Source of the DNA: Roseibium denhamense | Lineage (GTDB): Bacteria > Pseudomonadota > Alphaproteobacteria > Rhizobiales > Stappiaceae | DNA length: 64,000 bases | Direction of reading: 5' to 3' | NCBI RefSeq assembly: GCF_009711415.1 | Contig: NZ_SMLZ01000102.1 | Coordinates: 37,875-101,874, forward strand | Shown here: one piece after another, positions 44,847-53,835 of the stretch | Layout of the letters: every line of letters starts with the position of its first letter | How positions within the stretch are numbered: position 1 is the stretch's first letter | Notes under the pieces: generated by a model | What the model saw: only the letters and a program-made list of their open reading frames with translations | The model's database searches: none | Told to the model about the DNA's origin: nothing | Position numbers and translations under genes: made by a program

Positions 44847-44970
44847 GGGTGTATCCTGATTTTAGCTTGAGGGGGCGCGATACATGAGCGTGCAGTTTTG
44901 CTCTTTCGTCTGCCGATTGCAACCATGCATCACGGAAAACGAAGTTTTGGGGTAATTGTGTGATGCATTG

Positions 44971-45075
44971 GATTGGCAGGCGATAAACCGCATTCGGTTG
45001 ACCGCCCAAAGCTGTCCGGTTGTGGGGGGCGGGCCATCGTTGGGCGTTTCAAATTAAACGCCCGATGCTCTAGCC
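44971..45075 (-). repeat. Structured intergenic repeat, copy b
   Basis: Contains GGCGATAAACCG, CGCCCAAAGCTG, a perfect hairpin GGGCGTTT / AAACGCCC (45042-45049 and 45056-45063) and the end GATGCTCTAGCC. The TAG (minus strand, 45072-45070) is the stop codon of manC, so the repeat defines its C-terminus. It fills much of the gap between pcaF and manC. Confidence 0.78.
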
Positions 45076-46455
45076 GTGGCGCAGGATATCGTCCTCGTTG
45101 AGATAAGTTCCGGATTGGACTTCAATAATCCGGACAGGGATTTTGCCGGGATTGTGCAGCGTATGCTGGGCGCCCAGGGGAACGTAAGCGGACTGGTTTT
45201 CGGTCAAAAGCCTCGCATCGCCATTGATTGTAATTTCAACGGTGCCTGAGACGACCACCCAGTGTTCTGCGCGGTGCAAATGGCTTTGCAAGCTGAGCTT
45301 CTTACCGGGTTTGATCATCATGGATTGAACGGAGAAACGGTCGCCTGCATTGATGCGCTCCGTGTAGCCCCATGGCTTGTAGAGCCTTGGATGGACATCG
45401 ACTTCGCTGCGGCCTTCGTCCTCAAGCTGCTCAACGACTTTCTTTACATCCTGAGCCTTGTCTTTGTGCGCGACCAGGACGCTGTCGCTGGTCGCAATCA
45501 CCATGACATCGTCAAGTCCGATTACAGACACCAGATTCCGGTCTGCATAGGCCAGGCAATTGGTGCTGTCGAGAAAACGGGCATCCCCCAAACCGGAGTT
45601 CCCATCCGCGTCCTTGTCCAGAACATCCCAGATTGCAGACCAGGAGCCGAGGTCATCCCAGTCAGGCGCAACCGGCGCACAGACCGCGTTGCTGATTTTT
45701 TCCATGATGGCGTAGTCGATGGAAATATTGGCAAGGTCGGAGAACTTTTCTTCGTCGAGCCGAATGAAATCGAGATCCTGATGGCGCCCTTCCATAACAC
45801 CGGCAACAGCATCAAAGAGATCCGGCTGATGGGTCTTGAAAGCGTCGATCATTGCCTTAGCGGAATAAAGGAATATGCCAGCATTCCAAACATAGCCACC
45901 TTCGGCCAGAAAGGCCTCGGCCCGCGCCAGGTCCGGCTTTTCAACGAAGGCTTCGACCGGACGCACCGGCTCTGTTCCCACAGCGACCTTGATGTAGCCA
46001 TACCCGGTATTGGGTTCCGTCGGCGTAATGCCGAAGGTAACAATGGCACCGCCCTTGGCCGCATCTTGTGCATTCAGGACGGCTTGCAAAAAGACGTCTT
46101 CCTTCCGGATGAGGTGATCTGACGGCAATAGCAAGACGAGCGCATCCTTGTCTTTTTCATAAGCCAGCATCGCTGCCATCAGAGCTGGCGGAGCGGTGTT
46201 GCGCCCGATTGGCTCAAGAAGAATGGCTTCTGCTTCTGTACCGATCTCTGCAAGCTGCTCCCCCATCAGAAAGCGATGGTTGTTGCTGCCAATTACAATC
46301 GGATTGGAAAAGGAGGGGTGTGCCACCCGTTTGCATGTTTTTTGAAAAAGGCTTTCGCCGCCAAACAACGGCAGGAATTGCTTGGGCCTGTCTTTCCTGG
46401 ATAAGGGCCAGAGGCGGGACCCGATACCACCTGAAAGTATACACGGAAAAATCAT
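45070..46455 (-). CDS. manC: Mannose-1-phosphate guanylyltransferase / mannose-6-phosphate isomerase
   Basis: A 461-residue bifunctional enzyme supplying GDP-mannose for polysaccharides. The nucleotidyltransferase domain begins MIFPCILSGGIGSRLWPLSRKDRPKQFLPLFG and includes LLLPSDHLI, FVEKPD and WNAGIFLY. The isomerase cupin (about 330-455) has RPWG-like KPWGYTERINAGDRFSVQSMMIKPGKKLSLQSHLHRAEHWVVVSGT. The start at 46455 follows AAGGA by 7 bases; a longer frame to 46524 is rejected. Its stop codon is the TAG at the end of repeat copy b. Confidence 0.92.
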   Translation of the reverse strand: MIFPCILSGGIGSRLWPLSRKDRPKQFLPLFGGESLFQKTCKRVAHPSFSNPIVIGSNNHRFLMGEQLAEIGTEAEAILLEPIGRNTAPPALMAAMLAYEKDKDALVLLLPSDHLIRKEDVFLQAVLNAQDAAKGGAIVTFGITPTEPNTGYGYIKVAVGTEPVRPVEAFVEKPDLARAEAFLAEGGYVWNAGIFLYSAKAMIDAFKTHQPDLFDAVAGVMEGRHQDLDFIRLDEEKFSDLANISIDYAIMEKISNAVCAPVAPDWDDLGSWSAIWDVLDKDADGNSGLGDARFLDSTNCLAYADRNLVSVIGLDDVMVIATSDSVLVAHKDKAQDVKKVVEQLEDEGRSEVDVHPRLYKPWGYTERINAGDRFSVQSMMIKPGKKLSLQSHLHRAEHWVVVSGTVEITINGDARLLTENQSAYVPLGAQHTLHNPGKIPVRIIEVQSGTYLNEDDILRHG

Positions 46456-46563
46456 GCCAAAGTCCTTGAAATCATTATAGGTGTTGATGGCAACTCGCAA
46501 TTGTCCTGCACAGATTGTTAGCATGCATCAGCATTGTTGCAAGAGAGACGCAGGAAGAGTAAA

Positions 46564-46582
46564 CGTGTAATAACATTACACG
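46564..46582. promoter_or_regulatory. Zur-type palindrome upstream of znuC
   Basis: CGTGTAAT-AAC-ATTACACG is a perfect 8-bp-arm palindrome close to known alphaproteobacterial Zur boxes (GTAATA-ACATTAC core). It precedes the znuC start by about 42 bp, and the operon itself ends with zur. Confidence 0.75.
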
Positions 46583-46624
46583 GGTGCGGGATCCGCGCCC
46601 TGAAACATGGCCAAAGGCTCCATT

Positions 46625-47479
46625 ATGAAATCTGACGGCAACCTGGTCGAACTGGCGCGGGCTGGCATTCGCGTCAATACCGACTGGCTGGTTCGCGGTG
46701 TCGACATGAGTGTCGCGCCAGGTGAGATTGTTACGCTGATCGGGCCGAACGGATCAGGCAAGTCGACAACGGCAAAGATGGCGCTGGGCATTCTGTCGCC
46801 AACGGAAGGCACGGCGCACAGGCGCAATGCGCTGACAGTTGGGTACGTGCCCCAGAAACTCAGCATTGATTGGACCTTGCCGCTAACCGTTCGCCGGTTC
46901 ATGCGTTTGACCAACCCTTTGACAGCGGACGAATGCAGCTCTTCCCTGGAGCTCACCGGCGCGGGCCATCTTATTGACGCCAGTATGCGCCATCTGTCGG
47001 GAGGAGAATTGCAACGGGTAATGCTGGCCCGGGCAATCGCGCGCAGACCGGATCTTCTTGTTTTGGACGAACCTGTCCAGGGGCTCGACTATGGGGGCGA
47101 AATTGCGATCTATGAGCTTATTTCGGAGATCCGGCGCACGCATGGTTGCGGTGTGTTGATGATCTCCCACGATCTGCACGTTGTTATGGCAGCAGCCGAT
47201 CAGGTCGTCTGTCTGAACGGCCACGTTTGTTGCCGCGGCACACCTTCGGACGTCAGCAAGCATCAGAGCTATCAGCAATTGTTCGGGGCACGGGCAGGGG
47301 GCGCCCTGGCGGTATATGAACACCACCATGATCACGTGCACTTGCCGGACGGCAAGGTGCAGCATAAGGATGGTACGACTTGCCATGATTGCTCCGGCGA
47401 GCATCACACAGCGCCGGACCAGGAAGCTTCTTCGGCAGCCGGAAGTCAGAATGAAGGTAGGCTGACCCGTGTTGGATGA
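46625..47479 (+). CDS. znuC: Zinc ABC transporter ATPase
   Basis: A 284-residue ATPase for high-affinity zinc import. Motifs are Walker A GPNGSGKST, Q-loop GYVPQKLSIDW, signature LSGGELQR, Walker B LLVLDEP and switch His ISHDLHVV. The C-terminal 60 residues are His-rich (YEHHHDHVHLPDG, SGEHHT), a known zinc-buffering feature in ZnuC. The ATG at 46625 has AAAGG 7 bases upstream; ATG at 46607 is the alternative. First gene of znuC-znuB-zur. Confidence 0.93.
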   Translation: MKSDGNLVELARAGIRVNTDWLVRGVDMSVAPGEIVTLIGPNGSGKSTTAKMALGILSPTEGTAHRRNALTVGYVPQKLSIDWTLPLTVRRFMRLTNPLTADECSSSLELTGAGHLIDASMRHLSGGELQRVMLARAIARRPDLLVLDEPVQGLDYGGEIAIYELISEIRRTHGCGVLMISHDLHVVMAAADQVVCLNGHVCCRGTPSDVSKHQSYQQLFGARAGGALAVYEHHHDHVHLPDGKVQHKDGTTCHDCSGEHHTAPDQEASSAAGSQNEGRLTRVG

Positions 47480-48296
47480 TTTCTTCACCCGGGCCCTGAT
47501 CGCTGGAATTGGTGCAGCACTGGTGGCCGGTCCGCTTGGCTGTTTCATCGTCTGGCGGCGAATGGCGTATTTTGGCGATACACTCTCTCATGCCGCCCTT
47601 CTGGGGGTGGCACTGTCGCTGCTTTTGCAGATCAACACGACCTTGGCCGTTGGCGGCGTCTCCGTGCTGATCGCAGTTCTGCTGATGCTGCTGCGGCGGA
47701 GCAACACGCTGTCCTCTGACGCATTGCTCGGTCTTCTGTCGCATTCCGCGCTTGCGCTGGGCCTGGTCTGCCTGGCCTTCATGACCTGGGTCAGGATCGA
47801 TCTTCAAGGACTTCTCTTTGGTGACATCCTGTCGGTCACGGTCGTTGATATCATCATGGTCTATGCCGGAGGAGCCGGTGTCCTGGCTGTGCTGGCAATA
47901 ATCTGGCGCCCGTTGTTTGCCGCTACGGTGAGTTCGGACCTGGCGGCGGCGGAAGGGTTGAGCCCAAACCGGGCGGAGGTGATTTTCATGGTTCTCAATG
48001 CAGTTGTCATTGCGATTGCGTTGAAGATCGTAGGAGCCCTTTTGATCACCGCTCTCTTGATTATCCCGGCCGCGGCAGCACGCCGGGTGGCGGCTTCCCC
48101 TGAGCATATGGCCGTCATGGCCGCACTTATTGGAGCAGTGGCCGTGGTTGGCGGTCTTTACAGCTCCTATTATTATGATACCCCATCCGGGCCATCGATC
48201 GTTGTGGCTGCGATGGGCATTTTCATATTGAGTCTTTTGCCTGGACTTTCCGCCTTGAAGTGGGCGGGATCACGCATCAAAGGAGGCCGGTCTTGA
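47469..48296 (+). CDS. znuB: Zinc ABC transporter permease
   Basis: A 275-residue inner-membrane permease with about eight helices. Text such as LDDFFTRALIAGIGAALVAGPLGCFIVWRRMAYFGDTLSHAALLGVALS is the ABC-3 family signature, as is GALLITALLIIPAAAARRVA. It starts at GTG, overlapping znuC by 11 bp, and its stop overlaps the zur TTG as TTGA. A substrate-binding znuA is not in this window. Confidence 0.92.
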   Translation: MLDDFFTRALIAGIGAALVAGPLGCFIVWRRMAYFGDTLSHAALLGVALSLLLQINTTLAVGGVSVLIAVLLMLLRRSNTLSSDALLGLLSHSALALGLVCLAFMTWVRIDLQGLLFGDILSVTVVDIIMVYAGGAGVLAVLAIIWRPLFAATVSSDLAAAEGLSPNRAEVIFMVLNAVVIAIALKIVGALLITALLIIPAAAARRVAASPEHMAVMAALIGAVAVVGGLYSSYYYDTPSGPSIVVAAMGIFILSLLPGLSALKWAGSRIKGGRS

Positions 48297-48700
48297 CAGC
48301 GCATGTCCATCCGCATCTCACGAAGAACCAGGCGCTCGTTTTCGGGTCTCTGACCGAGGCGGAGGGACCGTTGACGGCCTATGCCATTCTGGATCATTTG
48401 CGCGACAGCGGTTTCCGCGCGCCATTGCAGGTCTACCGGGCCCTCGACAAACTGGTTGAGTACGGTCTCGTTCACCGTCTTGAGAGCCTGAATGCCTTTG
48501 TGGCCTGCAGCCATTCAGGGTGCGCCAGCCACAAGTCTGCAGCATTTGCGATCTGCGATACTTGCGGCCAGGTTGTTGAATTCTCCCCGGACGAGGCAAT
48601 TGATCTTCTAACAAACTGGACCCAAGACAGAGGTTTTCAGCTTTCAAAAACCACGATTGAACTGCGCGGCGTTTGCCAGAAGTGTGCGGCGGCGAACTGA
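48293..48700 (+). CDS. zur: Zinc uptake regulator
   Basis: A 135-residue Fur-family repressor. The DNA-binding winged helix is LTAYAILDHLRDSGFRAPLQVYRALDKLVEYGLVHRLESLNAFVAC, with the zinc-site residues CSHSGCASH and CDTCGQ plus a C-terminal CQKC. It represses zinc uptake when zinc-loaded. The start is TTG at 48293, with GGAGG 6 bases upstream, overlapping the znuB stop; a longer frame to 48260 does not have that signal. It presumably binds the palindrome at 46564-46582, closing a feedback loop. Confidence 0.92.
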   Translation: MTAHVHPHLTKNQALVFGSLTEAEGPLTAYAILDHLRDSGFRAPLQVYRALDKLVEYGLVHRLESLNAFVACSHSGCASHKSAAFAICDTCGQVVEFSPDEAIDLLTNWTQDRGFQLSKTTIELRGVCQKCAAAN

Positions 48701-48838
48701 TCACTGCCGGCATCCTTCGATCCAGGGCTGGCCATTCGAAGAAAAGTAGGGCCTGATAGCGCCCAGATAGGCATCTTTATTTTTTTGAAAGCGGTGACGT
48801 TGGGCTGTCCCGCCGATCCGCTTGTTCTGGGGTTGTGA

Positions 48839-49603
48839 ATGAAAGCTATTTCTTTTCAACTTTATAGCGCCAGAAATTTTCCCCCGCTCGAAGCGGTTCT
48901 GCCCAAGCTCAAGGCAATCGGCTACGAGCAGGTCGAAGGGTATGCTCCCAGTTACGAACATCCCGAAGCATTTGGCGATCAATTGAGCGCGTCCGGTCTG
49001 GCGATGCCATCGGGGCATTTTTCATTGGCGGATCTTGAAATGCGGCCGGAGTGGGTTCGCTCCGTGGCAGCCTCACTCGGTATCGGAACGATCATCTGTC
49101 CCTACCTTGATGCGTCGGAACGCCCGGTCGACGCGGAGGGCTGGCGGCAGCTTGCCGGCCGCTTGAATGCTCTGGCGCGCCAATGGCAGGACCAAGGCCG
49201 GGACTTTTCCTGGCACAACCACGACTTCGAGTTTGCCGGTTTACCCGATGGTGCGATTCCGATGGACATTTTGCTGGAACATGCGCCGCTCATGACCTGG
49301 CAGGCCGACCTTGCCTGGATCGTCCGCGGTGGTTCGGATCCGTTGTGCTGGATTGCAGATCACGGTGAGCGCATCACCTCGGCCCATGTGAAGGATATTG
49401 CACCCGCAGGCACGAACCAGGGGGAAGATGGATGGGCGGACGCCGGTTTCGGGGTGCTCGATTGGACAGCGTATTTGCACGCCCTTACCGGCGCCGGAAC
49501 CCGCTTGTTTGTTGCAGAACATGATCTGCCATCGGATCTTGAACGCTTTGCATCGAGATCGTTCGGAACACTGTCCAGCTATTTTCAGGGGCGGAAATTT
49601 TAG
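48839..49603 (+). CDS. Sugar phosphate isomerase/epimerase (AP-endonuclease-2 TIM barrel)
   Basis: A 254-residue TIM-barrel protein of the xylose-isomerase-like family. The pattern MKAISFQLYSARNFPPLEAVLPKLKAIGYEQVEGY begins strands 1-2; metal-site residues lie in FSWHNHDFEF and the later TSAHVKDIAP. It is coupled to an oxidoreductase 9 bp downstream, suggesting an inositol- or sugar-catabolic pair. Substrate not assignable. Confidence 0.82.
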   Translation: MKAISFQLYSARNFPPLEAVLPKLKAIGYEQVEGYAPSYEHPEAFGDQLSASGLAMPSGHFSLADLEMRPEWVRSVAASLGIGTIICPYLDASERPVDAEGWRQLAGRLNALARQWQDQGRDFSWHNHDFEFAGLPDGAIPMDILLEHAPLMTWQADLAWIVRGGSDPLCWIADHGERITSAHVKDIAPAGTNQGEDGWADAGFGVLDWTAYLHALTGAGTRLFVAEHDLPSDLERFASRSFGTLSSYFQGRKF

Positions 49604-49612
49604 GAGGCTTGA

Positions 49613-50746
49613 ATGGCTGAACCACTCGGTGTCGGAATCATAGGCTGCGGAAATATTTCAAGAACCTATTTCGAGTTGGCACGGGTGTTTAGTGGGTATG
49701 AAATCAAGGCCTGTGCGGATCTGAGGCGGTCTGCTGCCGAGGTCCGCGCCGCCGAATATGGCGTCAAAGCGATGACGGTCCGTGATCTGCTGGCTGCGGA
49801 CGACATTGACCTCATCATCAATCTTACTGTACCCGACGCCCATTACATGGTGTCGCGAGAAATCCTCGCGCATGACAAGCATGTCTATTCGGAAAAGCCA
49901 TTGGTGCTGCGTTTGGAGGATGGACTAGCCCTGAGGGAGCTGGCCGACCGGAAACAACTGCTGGTCGGCTGTGCGCCCGACACGTTTCTCGGCGGTGCCC
50001 CGCAGACCGCCAGGCAGGCGATCGACACCGGTGTGATCGGACGTGTGACGGGCGGAACCTGTCATATGATGTCCCATGGTATGGAGGCTTGGCATCCGAA
50101 CCCCGACTTTTTCTTTAAGCCGGGTGGGGGGCCGGTTCTCGATATGGGGCCTTACTACATCGCTGCCCTTGTCAATCTGATTGGTCCCGTCCGGCGGGTG
50201 GCGTCCCTGTCATCATCCGGAATGGCTACCCGCGTTATCGGGAGCGGGGACCGTAAAGGCGAAAAGATCGACGTTGAAACACCGACAAACGTCCATGCTC
50301 TGCTGGAGTTTGCCAATGATGCGACCTTTACCTTGTCGACAAGCTGGGATGTGTGGTCGCACAGACACTCGCCCATCGAAATCTATGGCACGAAAGGGAC
50401 ATTGTTCCTGCCGGATCCGAATTTTTTTGGCGGAGACGTGGAGTTCGCATCGCCCTCCGGTGTCACCGAAACACTTAAGGCCGGAGACCATCCTTTTGCA
50501 GTGCCCAATTTCAACGACGGTTATGAAAAGCGTGCGAATTATCGCGGGGCAGGGCTTGCGGACATGGTTCGTGTTTTGAAGACGGGCGGACAGCCGAGGT
50601 GCTCACTGGACGGAGCGCTCCACGCCCTGGACGTTCTGAATTCCATTTTGAGGTCTGGTGAGACTGGAACCTTTGTTAATATCGCACACACGGCCAGCAA
50701 GCCCGAAGCCTTGACACCGGAACAGGCGGCCGGGCTTCTGGCTTGA
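49613..50746 (+). CDS. Gfo/Idh/MocA family oxidoreductase
   Basis: A 377-residue NAD(P)-dependent sugar dehydrogenase. The Rossmann start GVGIIGCGNISRTYFELARVF and the EKPLVLRLEDGLALRELAD motif (EKP) are typical. The C-terminal domain shows FFFKPGGGPVLDMGPYYIAALVNLIGPVRRV. AGGAGG lies about 5 bases before the ATG, 9 bp after the isomerase, so both are cotranscribed. Confidence 0.88.
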   Translation: MAEPLGVGIIGCGNISRTYFELARVFSGYEIKACADLRRSAAEVRAAEYGVKAMTVRDLLAADDIDLIINLTVPDAHYMVSREILAHDKHVYSEKPLVLRLEDGLALRELADRKQLLVGCAPDTFLGGAPQTARQAIDTGVIGRVTGGTCHMMSHGMEAWHPNPDFFFKPGGGPVLDMGPYYIAALVNLIGPVRRVASLSSSGMATRVIGSGDRKGEKIDVETPTNVHALLEFANDATFTLSTSWDVWSHRHSPIEIYGTKGTLFLPDPNFFGGDVEFASPSGVTETLKAGDHPFAVPNFNDGYEKRANYRGAGLADMVRVLKTGGQPRCSLDGALHALDVLNSILRSGETGTFVNIAHTASKPEALTPEQAAGLLA

Positions 50747-50961
50747 TACTTCAAACGTTGAAACCAAGCACTTAATCCAACCGTCGTTTCTGGGGCAAAG
50801 CGGACCACTAGCATTTTGTGTGCCGGGGGACCGCTCGGCGATTGCTGTTCGCAACCGCTCATTCCAGATGCAGCCTTCTTGCAGCTGGCAGGCGTAGTTT
50901 CTATTGTCCTTCAATTGCTGCCGGACTGACGCGGTCCGGATGAGGGATTTGAGAGGACAGC

Positions 50962-51537
50962 ATGATACTACTCGTTGCGGGTCTCGTACTCTTCTTGGGT
51001 GCGCATAGTTTGCCAATGTTTCCAACGGTCAGGTTAGGAATGCAGCAAAAACTCGGAGAAATCGGCTACAAGGTGGCCTATTCTCTGGTGTCGCTTGCCG
51101 GGGTGGTTCTGATCGCCAAGGGCTACGGGACGGCTTATGAGGCGCGTGCGATCCAAATCTACACACCGCCTGTCTGGTTATCTCATCTGACGCTGTTGTT
51201 CATGATCCCGGCCTTCATTTTCTTTGTCGCCGCCTACGTTCCATGCAGGATCAAGAAAGCGTTGAAGCATCCCATGCTGGTTGCGGTGAAGCTCTGGGCG
51301 TTTTCCCACCTTCTGGCCAATGGCGATCTGGCATCCCTGTTGCTGTTCGGAAGTTTTCTAGCCTGGGCGGTGGTGGACCGGATCTCGGTGAAAAAGCGTG
51401 GTCTCGCAGGTGGCCTGCCAGATGACGTTGTGCCGGTCCGCTTCGGCGACGCGATCGTGATTCTCATTGGCCTTGCCGCCTATGCTCTTTTCGCATTCAA
51501 GCTTCACCCCTGGCTGATTGGCGTTCCGGTGGCATAG
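50962..51537 (+). CDS. NnrU family membrane protein
   Basis: A 191-residue protein with five to six hydrophobic helices. The text LFLGAHSLPMFPTVRLGMQQKLGEIGYKVAYSLVSLAGVVLIAKGYG and KHPMLVAVKLWAFSHLLANGDLASLLLFGSFLAWAVVDRIS is the NnrU signature. NnrU was described beside nitric-oxide reductase genes but its function is not defined and no denitrification gene is near here. Confidence 0.87.
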   Translation: MILLVAGLVLFLGAHSLPMFPTVRLGMQQKLGEIGYKVAYSLVSLAGVVLIAKGYGTAYEARAIQIYTPPVWLSHLTLLFMIPAFIFFVAAYVPCRIKKALKHPMLVAVKLWAFSHLLANGDLASLLLFGSFLAWAVVDRISVKKRGLAGGLPDDVVPVRFGDAIVILIGLAAYALFAFKLHPWLIGVPVA

Positions 51538-51752
51538 ACAGACGGGCATTTGCGGGCCACGGGCTCCTTGAAACGGACAGCTTTCGCCGTTTTTCGGTGA
51601 AACCGCCCAACTTGCGCCATGAACAATGGTTTTAAGCCCGCACAGGGAATTGCCCGCGACGGTTCAAATGGATAATGTGCGCCCCTCTGATCGGGGCAAG
51701 GCTTCGGCGTGGGCGCCGGAAGCACGTACATGAATGCAGGAACAAGACACGC

Positions 51753-52436
51753 ATGTCTGATATTTTTCGTGAAGTCGATGAAGACATCCGCAAGGAGAAG
51801 TACCGTCGGCTGTGGGACAAATTTGGCTATTATGTCATTGGCCTTGCGGTCTTGATCGTGATTGGCACAGCCGGTTATCGCGGCTGGCTTTATTGGCAGC
51901 AAACACAGGCCCAGCAGGCAGGCGATACATTCCTGGAAGCGATCGAGCTGTCCGAGGCCGACAACTTCCAGGAAGCAGCCCAGCTTTACGGCTCGCTTGA
52001 GAATTCAATTGGCGGCTATCCCGCTCTTGCTGCGCTTCGTGCGGCGTCGGATCTTGCACAGACCGGTGAGACAACGGAAGCCTTGGCGGAATTCGATGCC
52101 ATTGCCCGTGATACGGGCTTGCCGGAATCACTTCGGGATGTAGCCGTCCTGCGGGCGGGCTATCTGGCGGTCGACACCGAAGACTATGCCGCGGTTGCGG
52201 ATCGCGTTGAGCGTCTGACCGGCGACCGTGATCCATTCCGCGCTGCTGCAAGGGAAATCCTTGCGCTGAGTGCCTGGAAAGCCGGTGACGCTGCAGAGGC
52301 CCAACGCTGGGTGTCTGCGCTGCAAGATGATCCCGAGACGCCGGCCGACATCCGTCAGCGTGTCGCTCTCATGGCGGCAGTTCTTCGCGGCGCAAACGGC
52401 GAAACGGCATCTGTTGCTGAAGGAAATACCCAGTGA
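51753..52436 (+). CDS. Membrane-anchored tetratricopeptide-like protein (YfgM type)
   Basis: A 227-residue protein: a cytosolic N-terminus (MSDIFREVDEDIRKEKYRRLWDKFG), a single membrane helix (about 24-44) and a helical repeat region in the periplasm (QAGDTFLEAIELSEADNFQEAAQLYGSLE and following). It matches YfgM-like periplasmic chaperone-associated proteins. The ATG at 51753 matches the family start; a longer frame to 51675 is rejected. It overlaps bamB by GTGA. Confidence 0.82.
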   Translation: MSDIFREVDEDIRKEKYRRLWDKFGYYVIGLAVLIVIGTAGYRGWLYWQQTQAQQAGDTFLEAIELSEADNFQEAAQLYGSLENSIGGYPALAALRAASDLAQTGETTEALAEFDAIARDTGLPESLRDVAVLRAGYLAVDTEDYAAVADRVERLTGDRDPFRAAAREILALSAWKAGDAAEAQRWVSALQDDPETPADIRQRVALMAAVLRGANGETASVAEGNTQ

Positions 52437-53785
52437 TTTTGAACGGAAACCTTAGAACCGGCCGCATTGTTTTCAGCGCAATTGCATTTTCCCTGTTTTT
52501 GACTGGCTGTGGCTCCGTTAGCGATTTTGCGACCAATGCCAATCCTTTCAATCGCGAAAAGACATTGCCTGGTGAACGTCAGCCTGTGTTCGACGGCGTT
52601 GATCCTGCAACCGAAGCTCTCGGCCAGGCCGCAAAGATTGGATCTGCCAGCGGCGGCCAATCCTGGACAACGGCCGGTGGCGGGCTGACCAATAATCCGG
52701 GCAATGTTGCAGTCTCCGTGTCCGGTTCGCGTGCTTGGCAAACCAATGTCGGTACATCCGGGCGCGGTCTTACATCGTCTGCCCTTCGCGTTTCCGCCCG
52801 TCCGGTCAGCGATGGCAGCCGGATCTATGTTTACAAGCCCAATGGCGAAGTGGTTGCCCTGTCGACTGCCGGTGGACGCCAGTGGACAGCAAATCTCCGG
52901 CCCGAAGGTGAACGCGATATCGGCCCTGGCGGCGGTGTCACGGTCTCCGGCGGGCGTGTGTATGTTGGAACCAGCTACCGGGAACTGGTCGCGCTTGATG
53001 CAGGGTCGGGCCGTGAGGTCTGGCGCGCCGAGTTGGACACACCTGCCCGTGGTGCACCGGTCGCCGGTGCAGGCCACGTGATTGTGGTCACACAGTCCAA
53101 CGAGGTCTATGCCATCAACGAGGCCGACGGCACCGTGGCCTGGACCTATGCGGGAATTGAGGAAACAGCGGGTCTTCTATCTGCTGCCAATCCGGCAATC
53201 GCCGGAAACCGGGTCATCGTTCCGTTCTCATCGGGTGAAATCATGTCAATCGACATCAAGTCGGGCGAACCGGCCTGGATTGATGGTGTGACCCGTGGCT
53301 TCAGAACCCTTGCGCTGTCAGGTTTGGCGGATGTATCGGCGAGCCCGGTTGTGGCCGGGAACACCGTTTATGCGACCGGGGTATCCGGACGGACAGTTGC
53401 TGTGGATGTTCGCACCGGGCAGCGCCGCTGGGACCAGGACCTCGGCAGTGTGCATACGCCGGTTGCATCCGGCAATGCGCTGTTCATGGTAGACTTGGAC
53501 GACCGTATGGTGGCACTGGATGCAGCGAGCGGCGAAACCCTTTGGGCAACCTCTCTGCCGCGGCCTGAAAAGAAAAAGCGCCGTAGAAACTGGGCGGGGC
53601 CGATCCTTGCAAATGGGGCGCTTGTCGCGTTCTCCAGTGATGGTCAATTGGCCATCGTGGATGCTGCCTCGGGTAACATCATGACGACCCAGCGGACCAA
53701 TACCGACGTTTTCGTCACCCCGATCGCAGCCGGTGGCCGGGTCGTGGTGTTGACCGATAAAGACGGCGTCGCCGCATTCAATTAA
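52433..53785 (+). CDS. bamB: Outer-membrane assembly lipoprotein BamB
   Basis: A 450-residue lipoprotein with lipobox FLTGC (Cys about 26) and an eight-bladed beta-propeller of PQQ-like repeats ([51 protein letters not shown]). It assists the BAM complex in inserting outer-membrane proteins. GTG start with AAGGA 8 bases upstream, overlapping the previous stop; the yfgM-bamB-der order is conserved in bacteria. Confidence 0.88.
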   Translation: MILNGNLRTGRIVFSAIAFSLFLTGCGSVSDFATNANPFNREKTLPGERQPVFDGVDPATEALGQAAKIGSASGGQSWTTAGGGLTNNPGNVAVSVSGSRAWQTNVGTSGRGLTSSALRVSARPVSDGSRIYVYKPNGEVVALSTAGGRQWTANLRPEGERDIGPGGGVTVSGGRVYVGTSYRELVALDAGSGREVWRAELDTPARGAPVAGAGHVIVVTQSNEVYAINEADGTVAWTYAGIEETAGLLSAANPAIAGNRVIVPFSSGEIMSIDIKSGEPAWIDGVTRGFRTLALSGLADVSASPVVAGNTVYATGVSGRTVAVDVRTGQRRWDQDLGSVHTPVASGNALFMVDLDDRMVALDAASGETLWATSLPRPEKKKRRRNWAGPILANGALVAFSSDGQLAIVDAASGNIMTTQRTNTDVFVTPIAAGGRVVVLTDKDGVAAFN

Positions 53786-53835
53786 TAATACGGGACGGGC
53801 CCGCTTCGAAGGCCCGCCTTTCAGGAGTACGTATC

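Noticed and set aside
53797..53820. GC-rich hairpin between bamB and der as a terminator
   Set aside because: Only 6 bp, no T-tract, and der must be expressed; at most an attenuator.
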